From the NCBI RefSeq assembly GCF_028369105.1, contig NZ_JAQNDO010000001.1, positions 10,324,501 through 10,388,500 on the forward strand: 64,000 nucleotides of DNA. The letters run 5' to 3'. The notes below the pieces were generated by a model, which saw nothing but the letters and a program-made list of their open reading frames with translations, ran no database searches and was not told the DNA's origin. The translations under genes were made by a program, and so were the position numbers. This document shows, piece by piece, positions 8,270 through 17,142 of the stretch. Positions within the stretch are counted from its first letter, which is position 1; each line of letters opens with the position of its first letter. This stretch comes from Polyangium mundeleinium. Lineage in GTDB: Bacteria > Myxococcota_A > Polyangia > Polyangiales > Polyangiaceae.

Positions 8270-10099
8270 ATGCATTCCCGCATGCGACTCCGCAAGGCCG
8301 CCGGCGCTCCCCTGGCCCTGATCCCTGCTCTCCTCCTCGCAGCCGCCGGCGCATCCGCACAGCCGGTGCCGCCGACGGATCCGGCCGCGCCGCCTGGTGG
8401 GCCGACCCCGCCGCCCGCGGAGACCGGCGCGCCGACCGAGGCCTCCGCCCCGCCGACGACCGAAGCGCCGCCGCCGCCTCCGCCGCCGCCCGCCGTCGAG
8501 GCGCCGAAGCCGGTGCCGCCGGCCGTGCCGGTCGTCGTCGAGCCGGCGCCGGTGAAGACGGTCGATAACAATCCGCCGTCCGTGCGTATCGGCGATTTCA
8601 TGGATACGCGCCTGACGTGGGTCATGGGCGACGACGACGTGCTGCACCAGACGGGGCAGGCGCAGCCGCTCTCGCCGAACTTCTCGATCGGGGATCGGCG
8701 GACGTACCGCCTCTTCTTCGACAACCTGAATTCGCGCTTCGCCGGCCGCGAGAACCTGACGCACCTCGCGCTCTACAAGAAGATGCCGGGGTTCATCAAA
8801 GGCCTCGACACCGAGGCGTCGATGGTCCTGCGCTTCGACCTCGCCTCGCTCGCGCGCGCCACGAACAACCTGAACCAGTCGCTCTACGACGCCGGCTCGT
8901 TCATCCGCGCCTTCTATCACACGGACGGCAACAAGAACGGCAAGCGCGGCCTCTCGGTGACGCTCTGGCCGCTCGACACCGATCGGTTCCGCCTCGGCTA
9001 CCTCTACGACATCTCCTGGGGCGGCACGAACCCGTTCATCAACCAATCGATCTTCCCGCGCGTGCAGGGCGGCGCCCCCGGCGGAAAGGTCGAATACACG
9101 GGTGACAAGTGGAGCGTGTTCTTCGGCATGAAGACCGCGACGATCATCCAGGTCGAGCAGACGCTGACGCCGGGCACGAGCGAGGTCGAGGAGATCCGCA
9201 TCGGGCAGACGAACTACGGTCTGCTCGGCGGCGGCAGCGTCGACGTGGGCGAGTACCTCCACCTCGACCTCGGCGGCGGTTACTTCCAGCAGGGCAAGTT
9301 CGATCTGCCCGACGTGGCGGGGCAGAGCATTTACACGCTCGGCGCCTCCGCGCGGGTCCTGCTCCACGACAAGAGCACGCCGGTGCCGCAATCGATCGAT
9401 TTCGCGCTGTACCGGAACGATCCGAACAAGCCGATGATCATCTTCAAGCCGGAGGTCTACAACCCCGGCAAGACGACGTGGTCGGTCGCGATCGAGGGGA
9501 CGAACCTCTGGCAACGCGTGAAGGATTTCGACGTGGCCGGCGGGACGACGTTCCAGCAGGCGCGGGCCGCGGCGTTGCAGGCGAACGTGAAGTCCGGCTT
9601 CTTGCGCGGCAGCTTCACGGCCATCTACCGCGACCTGCCCTACGTCCTGCGCAACCAGCCGAGCTACATTCCCTTCCAATCGCTGCCGAACGACGCCGCG
9701 ACCGCGAACGAGTTCTTCCTCGCCGTCGCGTCCGATTATTATCTCCCGGCCCCGCGGCTCACGTTCGGGATCGGCGCGGGTCTCCAGTTCCCGTCGACGT
9801 TCTCCACCTCGTCGGTGGACCAGTCCGACGCCCCCATCTCGCGCACCGTCGTCGTGCGCGAGCAGGGCAACATCGCCATTCTGCCGGTGAACCAGGACGC
9901 GGTGCCCATCTTCCAGGCGCGCGCGAGCCTGAAATGGGATCTCTCGTCGATCATGTCGGCGCTCCTCTGGCTCCAGTACGTGCGCGACAACAACGGCACG
10001 TTCGTCGAGCGTGATCCGAGCGAAGGCACGCTGGCGCTCCGCAGCTTCATCAGCCCGAACTTCCTCGGCTTCGGCGCCAGCGTCTCGGCGCGCTTCTGA
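8270..10099 (+). CDS. Outer-membrane beta-barrel (porin-like) protein with Pro-rich N-terminal linker
   Basis: About 609 residues. A Sec signal peptide (MRLRKAAGAPLALIPALLLA, cleaved near ASAQ) is followed by a roughly 70-residue Pro/Ala/Thr/Glu linker. Then comes a long domain of alternating strands with turns such as DTDRFRLGYLYD and GEYLHLDLGGGYF. It ends in SVSARF; a C-terminal Phe is typical for barrels recognised by the Bam machinery. The start may be ATG 8270 (weak AAGGA 13 bases upstream) or ATG 8282, and both keep the signal peptide. It is 17 bp after the lipoprotein gene, so probably in the same operon. A role as a channel for nucleotide-breakdown products is inferred from context. 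Confidence 0.82.
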   Translation: MHSRMRLRKAAGAPLALIPALLLAAAGASAQPVPPTDPAAPPGGPTPPPAETGAPTEASAPPTTEAPPPPPPPPAVEAPKPVPPAVPVVVEPAPVKTVDNNPPSVRIGDFMDTRLTWVMGDDDVLHQTGQAQPLSPNFSIGDRRTYRLFFDNLNSRFAGRENLTHLALYKKMPGFIKGLDTEASMVLRFDLASLARATNNLNQSLYDAGSFIRAFYHTDGNKNGKRGLSVTLWPLDTDRFRLGYLYDISWGGTNPFINQSIFPRVQGGAPGGKVEYTGDKWSVFFGMKTATIIQVEQTLTPGTSEVEEIRIGQTNYGLLGGGSVDVGEYLHLDLGGGYFQQGKFDLPDVAGQSIYTLGASARVLLHDKSTPVPQSIDFALYRNDPNKPMIIFKPEVYNPGKTTWSVAIEGTNLWQRVKDFDVAGGTTFQQARAAALQANVKSGFLRGSFTAIYRDLPYVLRNQPSYIPFQSLPNDAATANEFFLAVASDYYLPAPRLTFGIGAGLQFPSTFSTSSVDQSDAPISRTVVVREQGNIAILPVNQDAVPIFQARASLKWDLSSIMSALLWLQYVRDNNGTFVERDPSEGTLALRSFISPNFLGFGASVSARF

Positions 10100-10118
10100 G
10101 GGACACGAGGGCCACGCC

Positions 10119-11180
10119 GTGTCGCCCCGGCTGTCCCTCCACCTCGACCGTCGCGACGCCGTCCACAGGCCCGGGGAGCTCATCACCGGGCGCGTGGAAA
10201 TCGTCTGTCCCGACAGCCGCCGCTGCGATGAGCTCGTGGCCTCGCTCGATTGGGACGTCGAGAGCCGCGGGGAGCCCTACGCCGTGCGCGGCGCGCCAAT
10301 CGTCCTCGCCGCGGGCCTCGCGCTCGCGGCCGGCGAGCCGACGTTCGTGCCGTTCGAGATCCCCGCGCCGTCCGGGCCGCTCACGTACCACGGGCACATC
10401 CTCACGGTGAGCTGGACCTTGCGCGTGGAGGCGAAGCTCGGCTGGGCGTCGCGCGAGCGCGTCGAAGCGCGGATCCTGCTCCTGCCGTGGACCGAGGAGG
10501 CGCGCGCGCTGACGGCGAAGAGTTATCGCACGGCGCCTGCGCGGCATGCGCTCGTGTACAACCCCGGGCCCTTGCCGGAGGCGGCGCTCGACAAACGCGA
10601 CGAGCCGAAGACGCTGGAGCATCCCATCGTCGGGGTGGCGCTCGCGGCGGCGAGCGCGGCGCTGCTCGTCCTGCGCGCGGGGGCGTTCGCGCGGGTCCTC
10701 GCGCTGCTCTTGCTCGTCGGCGGGCTCTCGGCGCTCTTCGCGCACCTCCGGCGTCGCACGCTGCGCGAGCGGCTCGGCCCGCCCGAGCTCTCGGTGCATC
10801 CGGAGATCGTGCGGGCAGGGGATGTGCTGACGGTGTCGGTCTCGTTCAAGCCGAGCCGGCCGGAGGTGCTGAAGGAGCTCGTGGTGTCCCTCTCGGCGCA
10901 GGAGGTCGTGGTGCGTCCGTCGAGCGAGCCGGACGAGCCGCGCCACTATCGTCATTCGCTGCACGGCGAGCGGCGCGCGGTCGATCGAGCGAGGCTGCGC
11001 CTGCCGCCGGGCCGCGTGACCGTGGTGCAGGAGATGTTCCGGATCCCGCTGCGGGGTCCGCCCTCGTTTGGCGCGCCGAACAACGAGCTGCGCTGGGAGG
11101 TCTCGGCGACGGTGCGCACGGCCGACCTCGTGTCATGGAAGCAGACCCAGCGGGTCCTCGTCCACCCGCCTGCGCCCTGA
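10119..11180 (+). CDS. Membrane protein with two arrestin-like beta-sandwich domains
   Basis: The 353-residue protein has an N-terminal domain beginning SPRLSLHLDRRDAVHRPGE with the strand pattern of arrestin-like/Spo0M-type folds. Two hydrophobic segments follow (about residues 170-205, ALAAASAALLVLRAG and VLALLLLVGGLSALFAHL). A second domain, LSVHPEIVRAGDVLTVSVSF, repeats the same fold. The start is GTG 10119, supported by GAGGG seven bases upstream. It lies 19 bp after the barrel gene. Function is unknown; proteins of this type are usually scaffolds or stress-related adaptors. The fold assignment is by pattern, not alignment. Confidence 0.75.
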   Translation: MSPRLSLHLDRRDAVHRPGELITGRVEIVCPDSRRCDELVASLDWDVESRGEPYAVRGAPIVLAAGLALAAGEPTFVPFEIPAPSGPLTYHGHILTVSWTLRVEAKLGWASRERVEARILLLPWTEEARALTAKSYRTAPARHALVYNPGPLPEAALDKRDEPKTLEHPIVGVALAAASAALLVLRAGAFARVLALLLLVGGLSALFAHLRRRTLRERLGPPELSVHPEIVRAGDVLTVSVSFKPSRPEVLKELVVSLSAQEVVVRPSSEPDEPRHYRHSLHGERRAVDRARLRLPPGRVTVVQEMFRIPLRGPPSFGAPNNELRWEVSATVRTADLVSWKQTQRVLVHPPAP

Positions 11181-11277
11181 ACGGGCCGGCGCGGCTCGCC
11201 CGTCGCCTGGCTGCTTTCCCCGCGACAACGGGAAAGACGAGCCTTATGTTCGGCCGCCAGGAGTCGGAGCCCGAACG

Positions 11278-11961
11278 ATGAGATGCCAGAACTGCCGTCA
11301 GGAAGCGCCCACCATCGTGCGAGGCGCTCGCGCGTATTGCACGGCCTGCGGCGCGCCTCGTTCGCTTCTGGAGGACACGCCCGTCAACGTCGCGGGCCAG
11401 CCGTCGAAGATCGGCGGCGGCGTGGCGAGCGTGGCCGGCTGGGTGATCCTGATCACGGGCGTCCTCTTGTCGCTCGCGCTCGGGGGGCTGATCTCGCTCG
11501 CGAGCGCGACCGTCGCGTGGATCGTCGGCGGGTTCTTGGGCGCCATGAGCGTGCTCTTTGGCCTGCTGTTCATCCTGGGCGGCCGTTTGCTCTGGAAGAC
11601 GGGCAAGGAGCGCGAGCGCGGGGCGCACGAGCAAGCGGTCTTCGCGGTGGCGCGGCGGAACTCCGGGTCGGTGACGCCCGCCGAGCTCGCGCGGGCCGTG
11701 AATGTGAGCGAGGCCGAGGCCGACGCGCTCCTCACGGAAATGGCGAAACGCCCGGACGGGCAGGTCTCGCTGGAGGTCGACGATGACGGGACGCTCCGGT
11801 ATTACGTGAAAGGCACGGGGAGCGCGCGTATCGGCGCGCCGCGCGTCCGTGTGGGAATGGGCGGAGCGCCGGGGTCTTCGCATGCGGCCGAGGCGGAGGC
11901 GCTCGCCGAGGCGGAGATGGGCGAGGAAGAGGCCCACGGGCGGGCCCAGCGGCGGCGTTAA
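11278..11961 (+). CDS. Zinc-ribbon membrane protein
   Basis: The 227-residue protein starts with MRCQNC and, 15 residues later, CTAC, a classic two-CxxC zinc ribbon. Two adjacent membrane segments follow (about residues 48-75 and 80-105). The C-terminal half contains a helical stretch, VTPAELARAVNVSEAEADALL, that resembles a small winged-helix/SHOCT-like module, then a Gly/Arg/Glu-rich tail. It is the last gene of the plus-strand run that starts at 4519, with a 97-bp gap before it. Its TAA overlaps the minus-strand stop of the PilY1-like gene. Specific role unknown. Confidence 0.75.
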   Translation: MRCQNCRQEAPTIVRGARAYCTACGAPRSLLEDTPVNVAGQPSKIGGGVASVAGWVILITGVLLSLALGGLISLASATVAWIVGGFLGAMSVLFGLLFILGGRLLWKTGKERERGAHEQAVFAVARRNSGSVTPAELARAVNVSEAEADALLTEMAKRPDGQVSLEVDDDGTLRYYVKGTGSARIGAPRVRVGMGGAPGSSHAAEAEALAEAEMGEEEAHGRAQRRR

Positions 11962-14900
11962 TCGAGCACGACGCCCCACGAATCGACCCGCACGGCCCCG
12001 CGCGGGCGTGGCAGCGGTTTGGTGAACGTGCGCGTCTTCGAGCCCTCGCTCGCCTGGCCGCCGCGCCCGGTCTGGAACACGAGCTGGAAATCGCCGCCCG
12101 TGGAGGGGCCCATCGCCGTGACGGATCCGAGCCAGGGATCGGGCAGGGTCACGGGGGCATAACAGCTCGGCGTTCGCAGGGCGGCGACACCGAAGACGAC
12201 GGTGCCCGGGGGCTGGTCCTCGAAATAGCTGGTTTGGCCGGGCGCCAAGGCGGGATCTTTCACGTACCGGGGGCAAGGCCACCCGGGCGGCGGGGTCGGG
12301 CCGGTTGGGCTGCAAGGGGTGGTCCGGAGGTAATCGACGCCCCATACGGAGCCGTGTCCATCGGAGCAGGCAGCGCCAGGGTTTCCTTCGGGCGTGAAGG
12401 TCGCGAAATAGGCGACGCCGTCGAAGAGGGAGATGGGGCCGGTGACGCGGACACCGTTCTCGAAGGGGATGGTCCAGTTGTGGCGGGTCACGAGGCCGGC
12501 CTTGGAGGCGTCCTCCAGGATCGAGGTGATACGCGTCCGGACGCCCGCGCTTTTCGTGAACGTCTCCTGATCCCCCGTGGAGAAGAGAATCACGGGGCGG
12601 CCGAGTGGATCGACGCTGACGATGGGCGGGGTCTCGACGGGCTGGCGCGCCGAGGCCGTGTCGCCGGGGAGGGAATACGCATCCCAGGCGAGGCGCGCGG
12701 ACCATTTCGAGGGATCGGGATTGCCGAGGTCGATCCGATAGAGGTTTCCATCGGCATCCCCGACGTACACGCGATCGGCGACCTGCCCGGGCTGGGCCGG
12801 GAAAGGGGTCGGGATGCCGGTGACCGGGGAATCGAAGGAAAAGGGGCGAACCCGCGACGGCGCGAGGGCCGGGCCGTCCGAGGGGAAACCGCGAAAGGTC
12901 GCGAGGATCTCGCCGGTGTCGAGGCGGGCGATGGTCAAGGAGCGCGCGGGCAGGGCTGCGCCGCTCGAAGCGCTGTGGCATCGCACGGGGAAGGCGCCGA
13001 AGGGGGGCTGTAGGGGTTCGTCCGGGGCGACGAGCGAGCCCTGCACGAGGCGCGGGCAGGTGTCGGCGCCGGGCGGGCCGGAAAGGCCGCCCGAGAGCAG
13101 CGCGACCGCGACTTCCTCGATATCCCCTTTGCCGTCGTCGATCGCGATCGTGGCGATGGCCGGGCGCGGCGTCTCGGCCCCGAAGAGCGGCGCGCCGGTG
13201 TCGTCCGTCGAGAGCTGCCAGAGGAAGCGCGGGTTGTCCGGGTCGGTCACGTCGAGCGCATCATAAAAGCCGCCGCCCATGCCCCCGCCGGCGACGAGAA
13301 TGGTGCGCCATTGCGTGCTCGCCGCGCCGGCCTGGGCATGGGCGCGGGTGCGGGAGAGGACGACGTCACGGACGACGGGGCTGCCGTCGAGGAGGAAGGC
13401 CTGCTGCCGGTAGGTCGGGAGGATGCCGGGCAGGACGTGCGGCGGGAAAAACGACCATACCTCGTTGTTTGCGAGCGTGTCGACGCGCAAGGGATCGGCG
13501 GGGTCGTTCGCGGCGACCTTGAAGGCGTGGAGCTGGCCGTCGGTGGTGGCGACGAAGAGCACGGGCGGTCGTTTTTGCGAGGTGGGGTCGGAGGCGAACG
13601 CGGCATACGCTTCGTCGCGGAGGAATGCGCGCGGCGGCGTCATGACGGCGGGGACGGCGTGGTAGATGCTGCCGAGCTCGTGGCCGCTGCGTGCATGCGG
13701 GACGAGGGGATCGCCGATTTCCCAGCGCATCACGGCCTCGGCGCAGGCGTTTGCCGTGGGGGAAGGGAGCGCGAGGGCTTTGCACGCCTCCGGGAGGGAG
13801 ACCGCGTCGATCCCGAGCGCGGCGGGCGTGAGGGCGAGGGTTTTCGCGAAATTCGTTCCTTCGAGCAGGCCCGTGGAGACGCCGCCGGCGGAGGCGAGCC
13901 CGTCGCTCTTCTGGAGGTGGGGCCGGATGCTGCCGCGGGAGGGAAGGGTTTGCCCCGCAGGATCGGCGAGGACCGTGAAGAAGCGCCGGGCCGGAACACC
14001 CGTGGCGAGGTTGGCCTCGAAGTCGTCACCTTTTTGCGGGTCGACGGGGGCGAGGACGGGCACTTCGAGGCCGCCTTGGTTCTCGCACACGTATCGTTTT
14101 CGTTCGAGGTTGCCGCTCCAGGGCTCGCCGGGCGGGGCGTCGAAGGAGGTGACGAACTGGTATCCCGCGGCGGACGCGTCTCCCTGGGCGAAAGCGGCGC
14201 CGGCGGACGCGAAGACGGGAATCGTGCGGCTCGTGGAGCTCGACGAGACGAAGGCGAGGACGGCGTCGAGGGCCTTGCGGAGCGAAGGTAGGTCCGAGGC
14301 GAAATGGGCGCGCTCGGTGCCGCCCTCGTGCGCGATCCGCGCGAGGGTGCAGCAGGCCGCGAGGCTCCCGTCCGCGCCCGCGCAAGGGCCGCTGGCGTCA
14401 AGCAGGTCCGCGGGCGCGAGGGACGCGCAATCGACGCCGCCGGCCGCGGAGAGGCCAAAGCCCACGGCGAACGTGGGAATGGGGGTCGCCCCCGTGGCGA
14501 GGGCGTGGGCGATTTCCCAGGGCCTTGGGTAAGGGCATTTTCCGTCGCCCACGGCGCAGGCGTCACGCAGGTCGAGGTTGGGCTCGCCGTCGGAGAGGAC
14601 GAGGATGAATTGCGGTCGGCAGCCACCTGTTTGATAGGGGTCCTCGGCCGGGCCGAGCGGAACGCCGGTCGCGGGGTGTTTCGTGGTGTCATGCAACAAG
14701 AAATCACGCGCGTCGGCCAGCATGCCGGCGAGCGGCGTCGCGCCGAAGGGGCGAAGGGCGAGGAGCGTGCGCTGCATGCGCGCGTTCTGCGCCCGGACCT
14801 CGGCGATCGGCGCGTCGTACCCGCCAAACCCGACGAGCCCACCTTCCCAGGGCGGAGCGGCCGGGTTTTTCGCGCCGACCTCGAAGGGCTGCTCCGCGCA

Positions 14901-15557
14901 CCCCGCGGGATGGCCGTGGGCCGGCGCGCCGCCGTCGTTCCATCCGAGAAAATAGCTGTACTCTCCCTCCGCGCCCGTGCCCGCGTGGGGGAGCGAATCG
15001 AAGGTCATGAGCCCGAAGCGCACGCGATCACGGTAGGTATCGAGCAAGCCGTCCGCGTCTTGACGGAATCCGGGCGCGTCGCAGGGCTTTTGCGGATGGT
15101 TCCAGGCGTGCGTGCGGATGGCGTCGTCGGAGACCTCGTACCAGGGCGAGGGCAAGACGCCGGGGCCGTGGGTGCATCCGTTCGAGAGAATGCGATGGAA
15201 CGGGAGGTGGTAGGACGCGTCCGCGGGCGGGGCGCCGCCGATCGAATACGCGTCGAGGAATGCGGGGGAGCCGCGGTCCTGCGCGAAGCACGAAAAGCCC
15301 TGGATCGTGCCCGTCAGGACGGAGACGAGCGTGGCCCACCGATTCATCGGGGTCGTCGTGCCGGGGAGACACGCGGCGCCCGCCTCCTCGGGCCTCCGGC
15401 CATCGACCATGTTCTCCATCGATCCGGAGGTGTCGAGGAGCAGGAGGACATTGGGCAGGGGCGGATTCACGTCGACCTGCGCGCGAGCGAGGCCGGTGGC
15501 GAGAAAAGAAGCGAGCGCGAGGCCCACCGAGCCCCAAAAAGAAGAAAGCGAGCACAT
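11958..15557 (-). CDS. PilY1-like protein: VWA domain plus PQQ-type beta-propeller
   Basis: The 1199-residue secreted protein has a signal peptide (MCSLSSFWGSVGLALASFLA, cleavage near ARAQ). Just after it is a von Willebrand A domain with the metal-site motif LLLLDTSGSM and a later FILVLSDGEPN. The C-terminal third is typical of PilY1: GGGMGGGFYDALDVTDPDNP, then VYVGDADGNLYRIDL, whose Asp-rich turn matches the calcium site of PilY1 propellers. PilY1 proteins act at the pilus tip in type IV pilus assembly and adhesion. The start is decided by AAGGAGGG a few bases before ATG 15557. No minor pilin genes are next to it; pilMNOPQ lies 15 kb away in this window. Confidence 0.88.
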   Translation of the reverse strand: MCSLSSFWGSVGLALASFLATGLARAQVDVNPPLPNVLLLLDTSGSMENMVDGRRPEEAGAACLPGTTTPMNRWATLVSVLTGTIQGFSCFAQDRGSPAFLDAYSIGGAPPADASYHLPFHRILSNGCTHGPGVLPSPWYEVSDDAIRTHAWNHPQKPCDAPGFRQDADGLLDTYRDRVRFGLMTFDSLPHAGTGAEGEYSYFLGWNDGGAPAHGHPAGCAEQPFEVGAKNPAAPPWEGGLVGFGGYDAPIAEVRAQNARMQRTLLALRPFGATPLAGMLADARDFLLHDTTKHPATGVPLGPAEDPYQTGGCRPQFILVLSDGEPNLDLRDACAVGDGKCPYPRPWEIAHALATGATPIPTFAVGFGLSAAGGVDCASLAPADLLDASGPCAGADGSLAACCTLARIAHEGGTERAHFASDLPSLRKALDAVLAFVSSSSTSRTIPVFASAGAAFAQGDASAAGYQFVTSFDAPPGEPWSGNLERKRYVCENQGGLEVPVLAPVDPQKGDDFEANLATGVPARRFFTVLADPAGQTLPSRGSIRPHLQKSDGLASAGGVSTGLLEGTNFAKTLALTPAALGIDAVSLPEACKALALPSPTANACAEAVMRWEIGDPLVPHARSGHELGSIYHAVPAVMTPPRAFLRDEAYAAFASDPTSQKRPPVLFVATTDGQLHAFKVAANDPADPLRVDTLANNEVWSFFPPHVLPGILPTYRQQAFLLDGSPVVRDVVLSRTRAHAQAGAASTQWRTILVAGGGMGGGFYDALDVTDPDNPRFLWQLSTDDTGAPLFGAETPRPAIATIAIDDGKGDIEEVAVALLSGGLSGPPGADTCPRLVQGSLVAPDEPLQPPFGAFPVRCHSASSGAALPARSLTIARLDTGEILATFRGFPSDGPALAPSRVRPFSFDSPVTGIPTPFPAQPGQVADRVYVGDADGNLYRIDLGNPDPSKWSARLAWDAYSLPGDTASARQPVETPPIVSVDPLGRPVILFSTGDQETFTKSAGVRTRITSILEDASKAGLVTRHNWTIPFENGVRVTGPISLFDGVAYFATFTPEGNPGAACSDGHGSVWGVDYLRTTPCSPTGPTPPPGWPCPRYVKDPALAPGQTSYFEDQPPGTVVFGVAALRTPSCYAPVTLPDPWLGSVTAMGPSTGGDFQLVFQTGRGGQASEGSKTRTFTKPLPRPRGAVRVDSWGVVLD

Positions 15558-15751
15558 GGGCCCTCCTTCGAATGGCGACTGCAATGGGCATGCCGCTCCG
15601 TTCGGAGCTTTGCGACGCGTCATTTTCGCGGATTGCGCTGGAGGAGGCGGATACGAATTGCGCAGCCTCGCAAAAACGTACGTGGGCTGGCTGCCGACAT
15701 CATTTTGACGCCAGGCGGCAGCGCGCAGGGATTTTCGCGCTCGGGAGGGGC

Positions 15752-15780
15752 TTGGCGCGCCGTGAGGGCTCTGGTATTCG
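15752..15780 (+). promoter_or_regulatory. Candidate promoter of the cysteine-repeat lipoprotein / Lgt-like operon
   Basis: TTGGCG (15752-15757) and TATTCG (15775-15780) are 17 bases apart. They lie upstream of a good ribosome-binding site (GGAAGGGGG) before ATG 15811. Both hexamers match consensus only partly. The assignment rests mainly on spacing and position. Confidence 0.3.
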
Positions 15781-15810
15781 TGGATCGCCTGGATATCGAG
15801 GAAGGGGGCA

Positions 15811-17142
15811 GTGATGGTGCGGTCGGGGAGGAGCTGGGGGAGGCGCGGCGCGCTGGTGGTCGCCGCGCTGCTCGCGACAGGGTGTGGGGAGGAGGCGCCG
15901 CCTTATGATGCGCTTCCGCTGCGAGACGCGCTCCGCGCGGCGCCCGAGGTGATGGCGTCGCTGCCGAAGGAGACGCGTCGTGAGGTGGCGCAACGGCTGG
16001 AAGAAGCCGGGATCGCTCCCGTCGAGGAGCGGCTCGTCTTGCCGCCGCGCGACATCCCGACGATCGACGCGCTCGCGAGCGCCGCGGACGAGGAGCGCGA
16101 GGAGCAAGGAAAGGACGCGCTCGTGCTCGGCGCGATCGAGCGGGAAGGCGCGGAGCTCCTTCTCGAAGCGCGTGAAGCCAAGGAGGCGGGTGATACGAAC
16201 GAGGTGCCGCTGAAGATGCGGGGGCGCCCAGGGAACACGACGGCGGCGCTCGAAGCCGCGGCGCTCGAGGGGCGCGCGGGGCGCTGGGTGCGCGACCTCG
16301 CGAAACGGTCGGAGGCCAAGGAGATCGTGCGGACGACGGGCCTGCCGATGGGCGCGTGGGCCTTCGACGATACGCTGTACGTGAATGCATCGTGGCTCGT
16401 CGCGCTCGCGGCGCTGGAGGAGGAGGGCGCGTCGATCGTGCCCGGCCCCGCGGTCGTGCCGATGCCGGGGTTGCCGGGTTCGAAGCCTTTGTCGGTCGAT
16501 TTCAATCCGTACAAGCTGCCCGACAGCGTGGAGGAGTGCTCGCTGCAGGTGCAGACGACGTGCGGCTGCGCGGCGAGCGGGTCGTGTGATCACGACGTGA
16601 CGGATCCGACGTTCGCCGACGCGAATGCCGAGTGCACGTGGGTGAACCAGGCCCAGGCGAACGCGGCGGCGCTCTGCGTGCTCGCGCTGATGAACATCGA
16701 CGGGGTGCGGGCGTGCGTGGAGTCGGGTGGATCGATCTGCGCGGCGCTGCCCGTGACGACGCGGGACGACGCGCTCGCGTTCCTGGCGAGCGAGAGCTGC
16801 ATGAGCTTGCTCCAGCAATGCCTCGCGGACGGGAGCCTCTCGGGGGATTCGTCGGGCAGCGGGAGCGGGTCGTCGAGCTGCGGGGGTTGCTCGGGCAGCT
16901 CGTGCGGCGGCTGCAACGACGACTGTTCGAAGTGCAACGACAATTGCTCGAAGTGCAATGACAATTGCTCGGACTGCAACCAGAACTGCAAGGACTGCAA
17001 CAGCAACTGCAAGGGCAGCCAATGCGCTGTCGCGCGGCGGCCTGGGCGTTCTCCCCTGCCCTCGCCGGTCGGAACGGCGTTCTGGTTGTCGCTCCCGGTC
17101 GCGTACCTTTATCTCCTGTCGCAACGCAGGAGGCGGCCATGA
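15811..17142 (+). CDS. Lipoprotein with C-terminal cysteine heptad repeats and a sorting-like membrane tail
   Basis: The 443-residue protein has an N-terminal lipoprotein signal (GALVVAALLATGC, Cys about 25). An Ala/Glu-rich helical region follows (about 30-230), then a cysteine-containing domain beginning SVEECSLQVQTTCGCAASGSC. Residues about 355-406 are a cysteine array: CGGC-type spacers, then five or so heptads of the type CNDNCSK. After a last Cys comes a short Pro-rich segment, one hydrophobic stretch (about 416-436) and a terminal RRRR. This Cys/membrane/Arg order resembles the tripartite MYXO-CTERM-like signals. The gene overlaps the Lgt-like gene by ATGA. The array may bind metal or form disulfides; unknown function. 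Confidence 0.82.
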   Translation: MMVRSGRSWGRRGALVVAALLATGCGEEAPPYDALPLRDALRAAPEVMASLPKETRREVAQRLEEAGIAPVEERLVLPPRDIPTIDALASAADEEREEQGKDALVLGAIEREGAELLLEAREAKEAGDTNEVPLKMRGRPGNTTAALEAAALEGRAGRWVRDLAKRSEAKEIVRTTGLPMGAWAFDDTLYVNASWLVALAALEEEGASIVPGPAVVPMPGLPGSKPLSVDFNPYKLPDSVEECSLQVQTTCGCAASGSCDHDVTDPTFADANAECTWVNQAQANAAALCVLALMNIDGVRACVESGGSICAALPVTTRDDALAFLASESCMSLLQQCLADGSLSGDSSGSGSGSSSCGGCSGSSCGGCNDDCSKCNDNCSKCNDNCSDCNQNCKDCNSNCKGSQCAVARRPGRSPLPSPVGTAFWLSLPVAYLYLLSQRRRRP

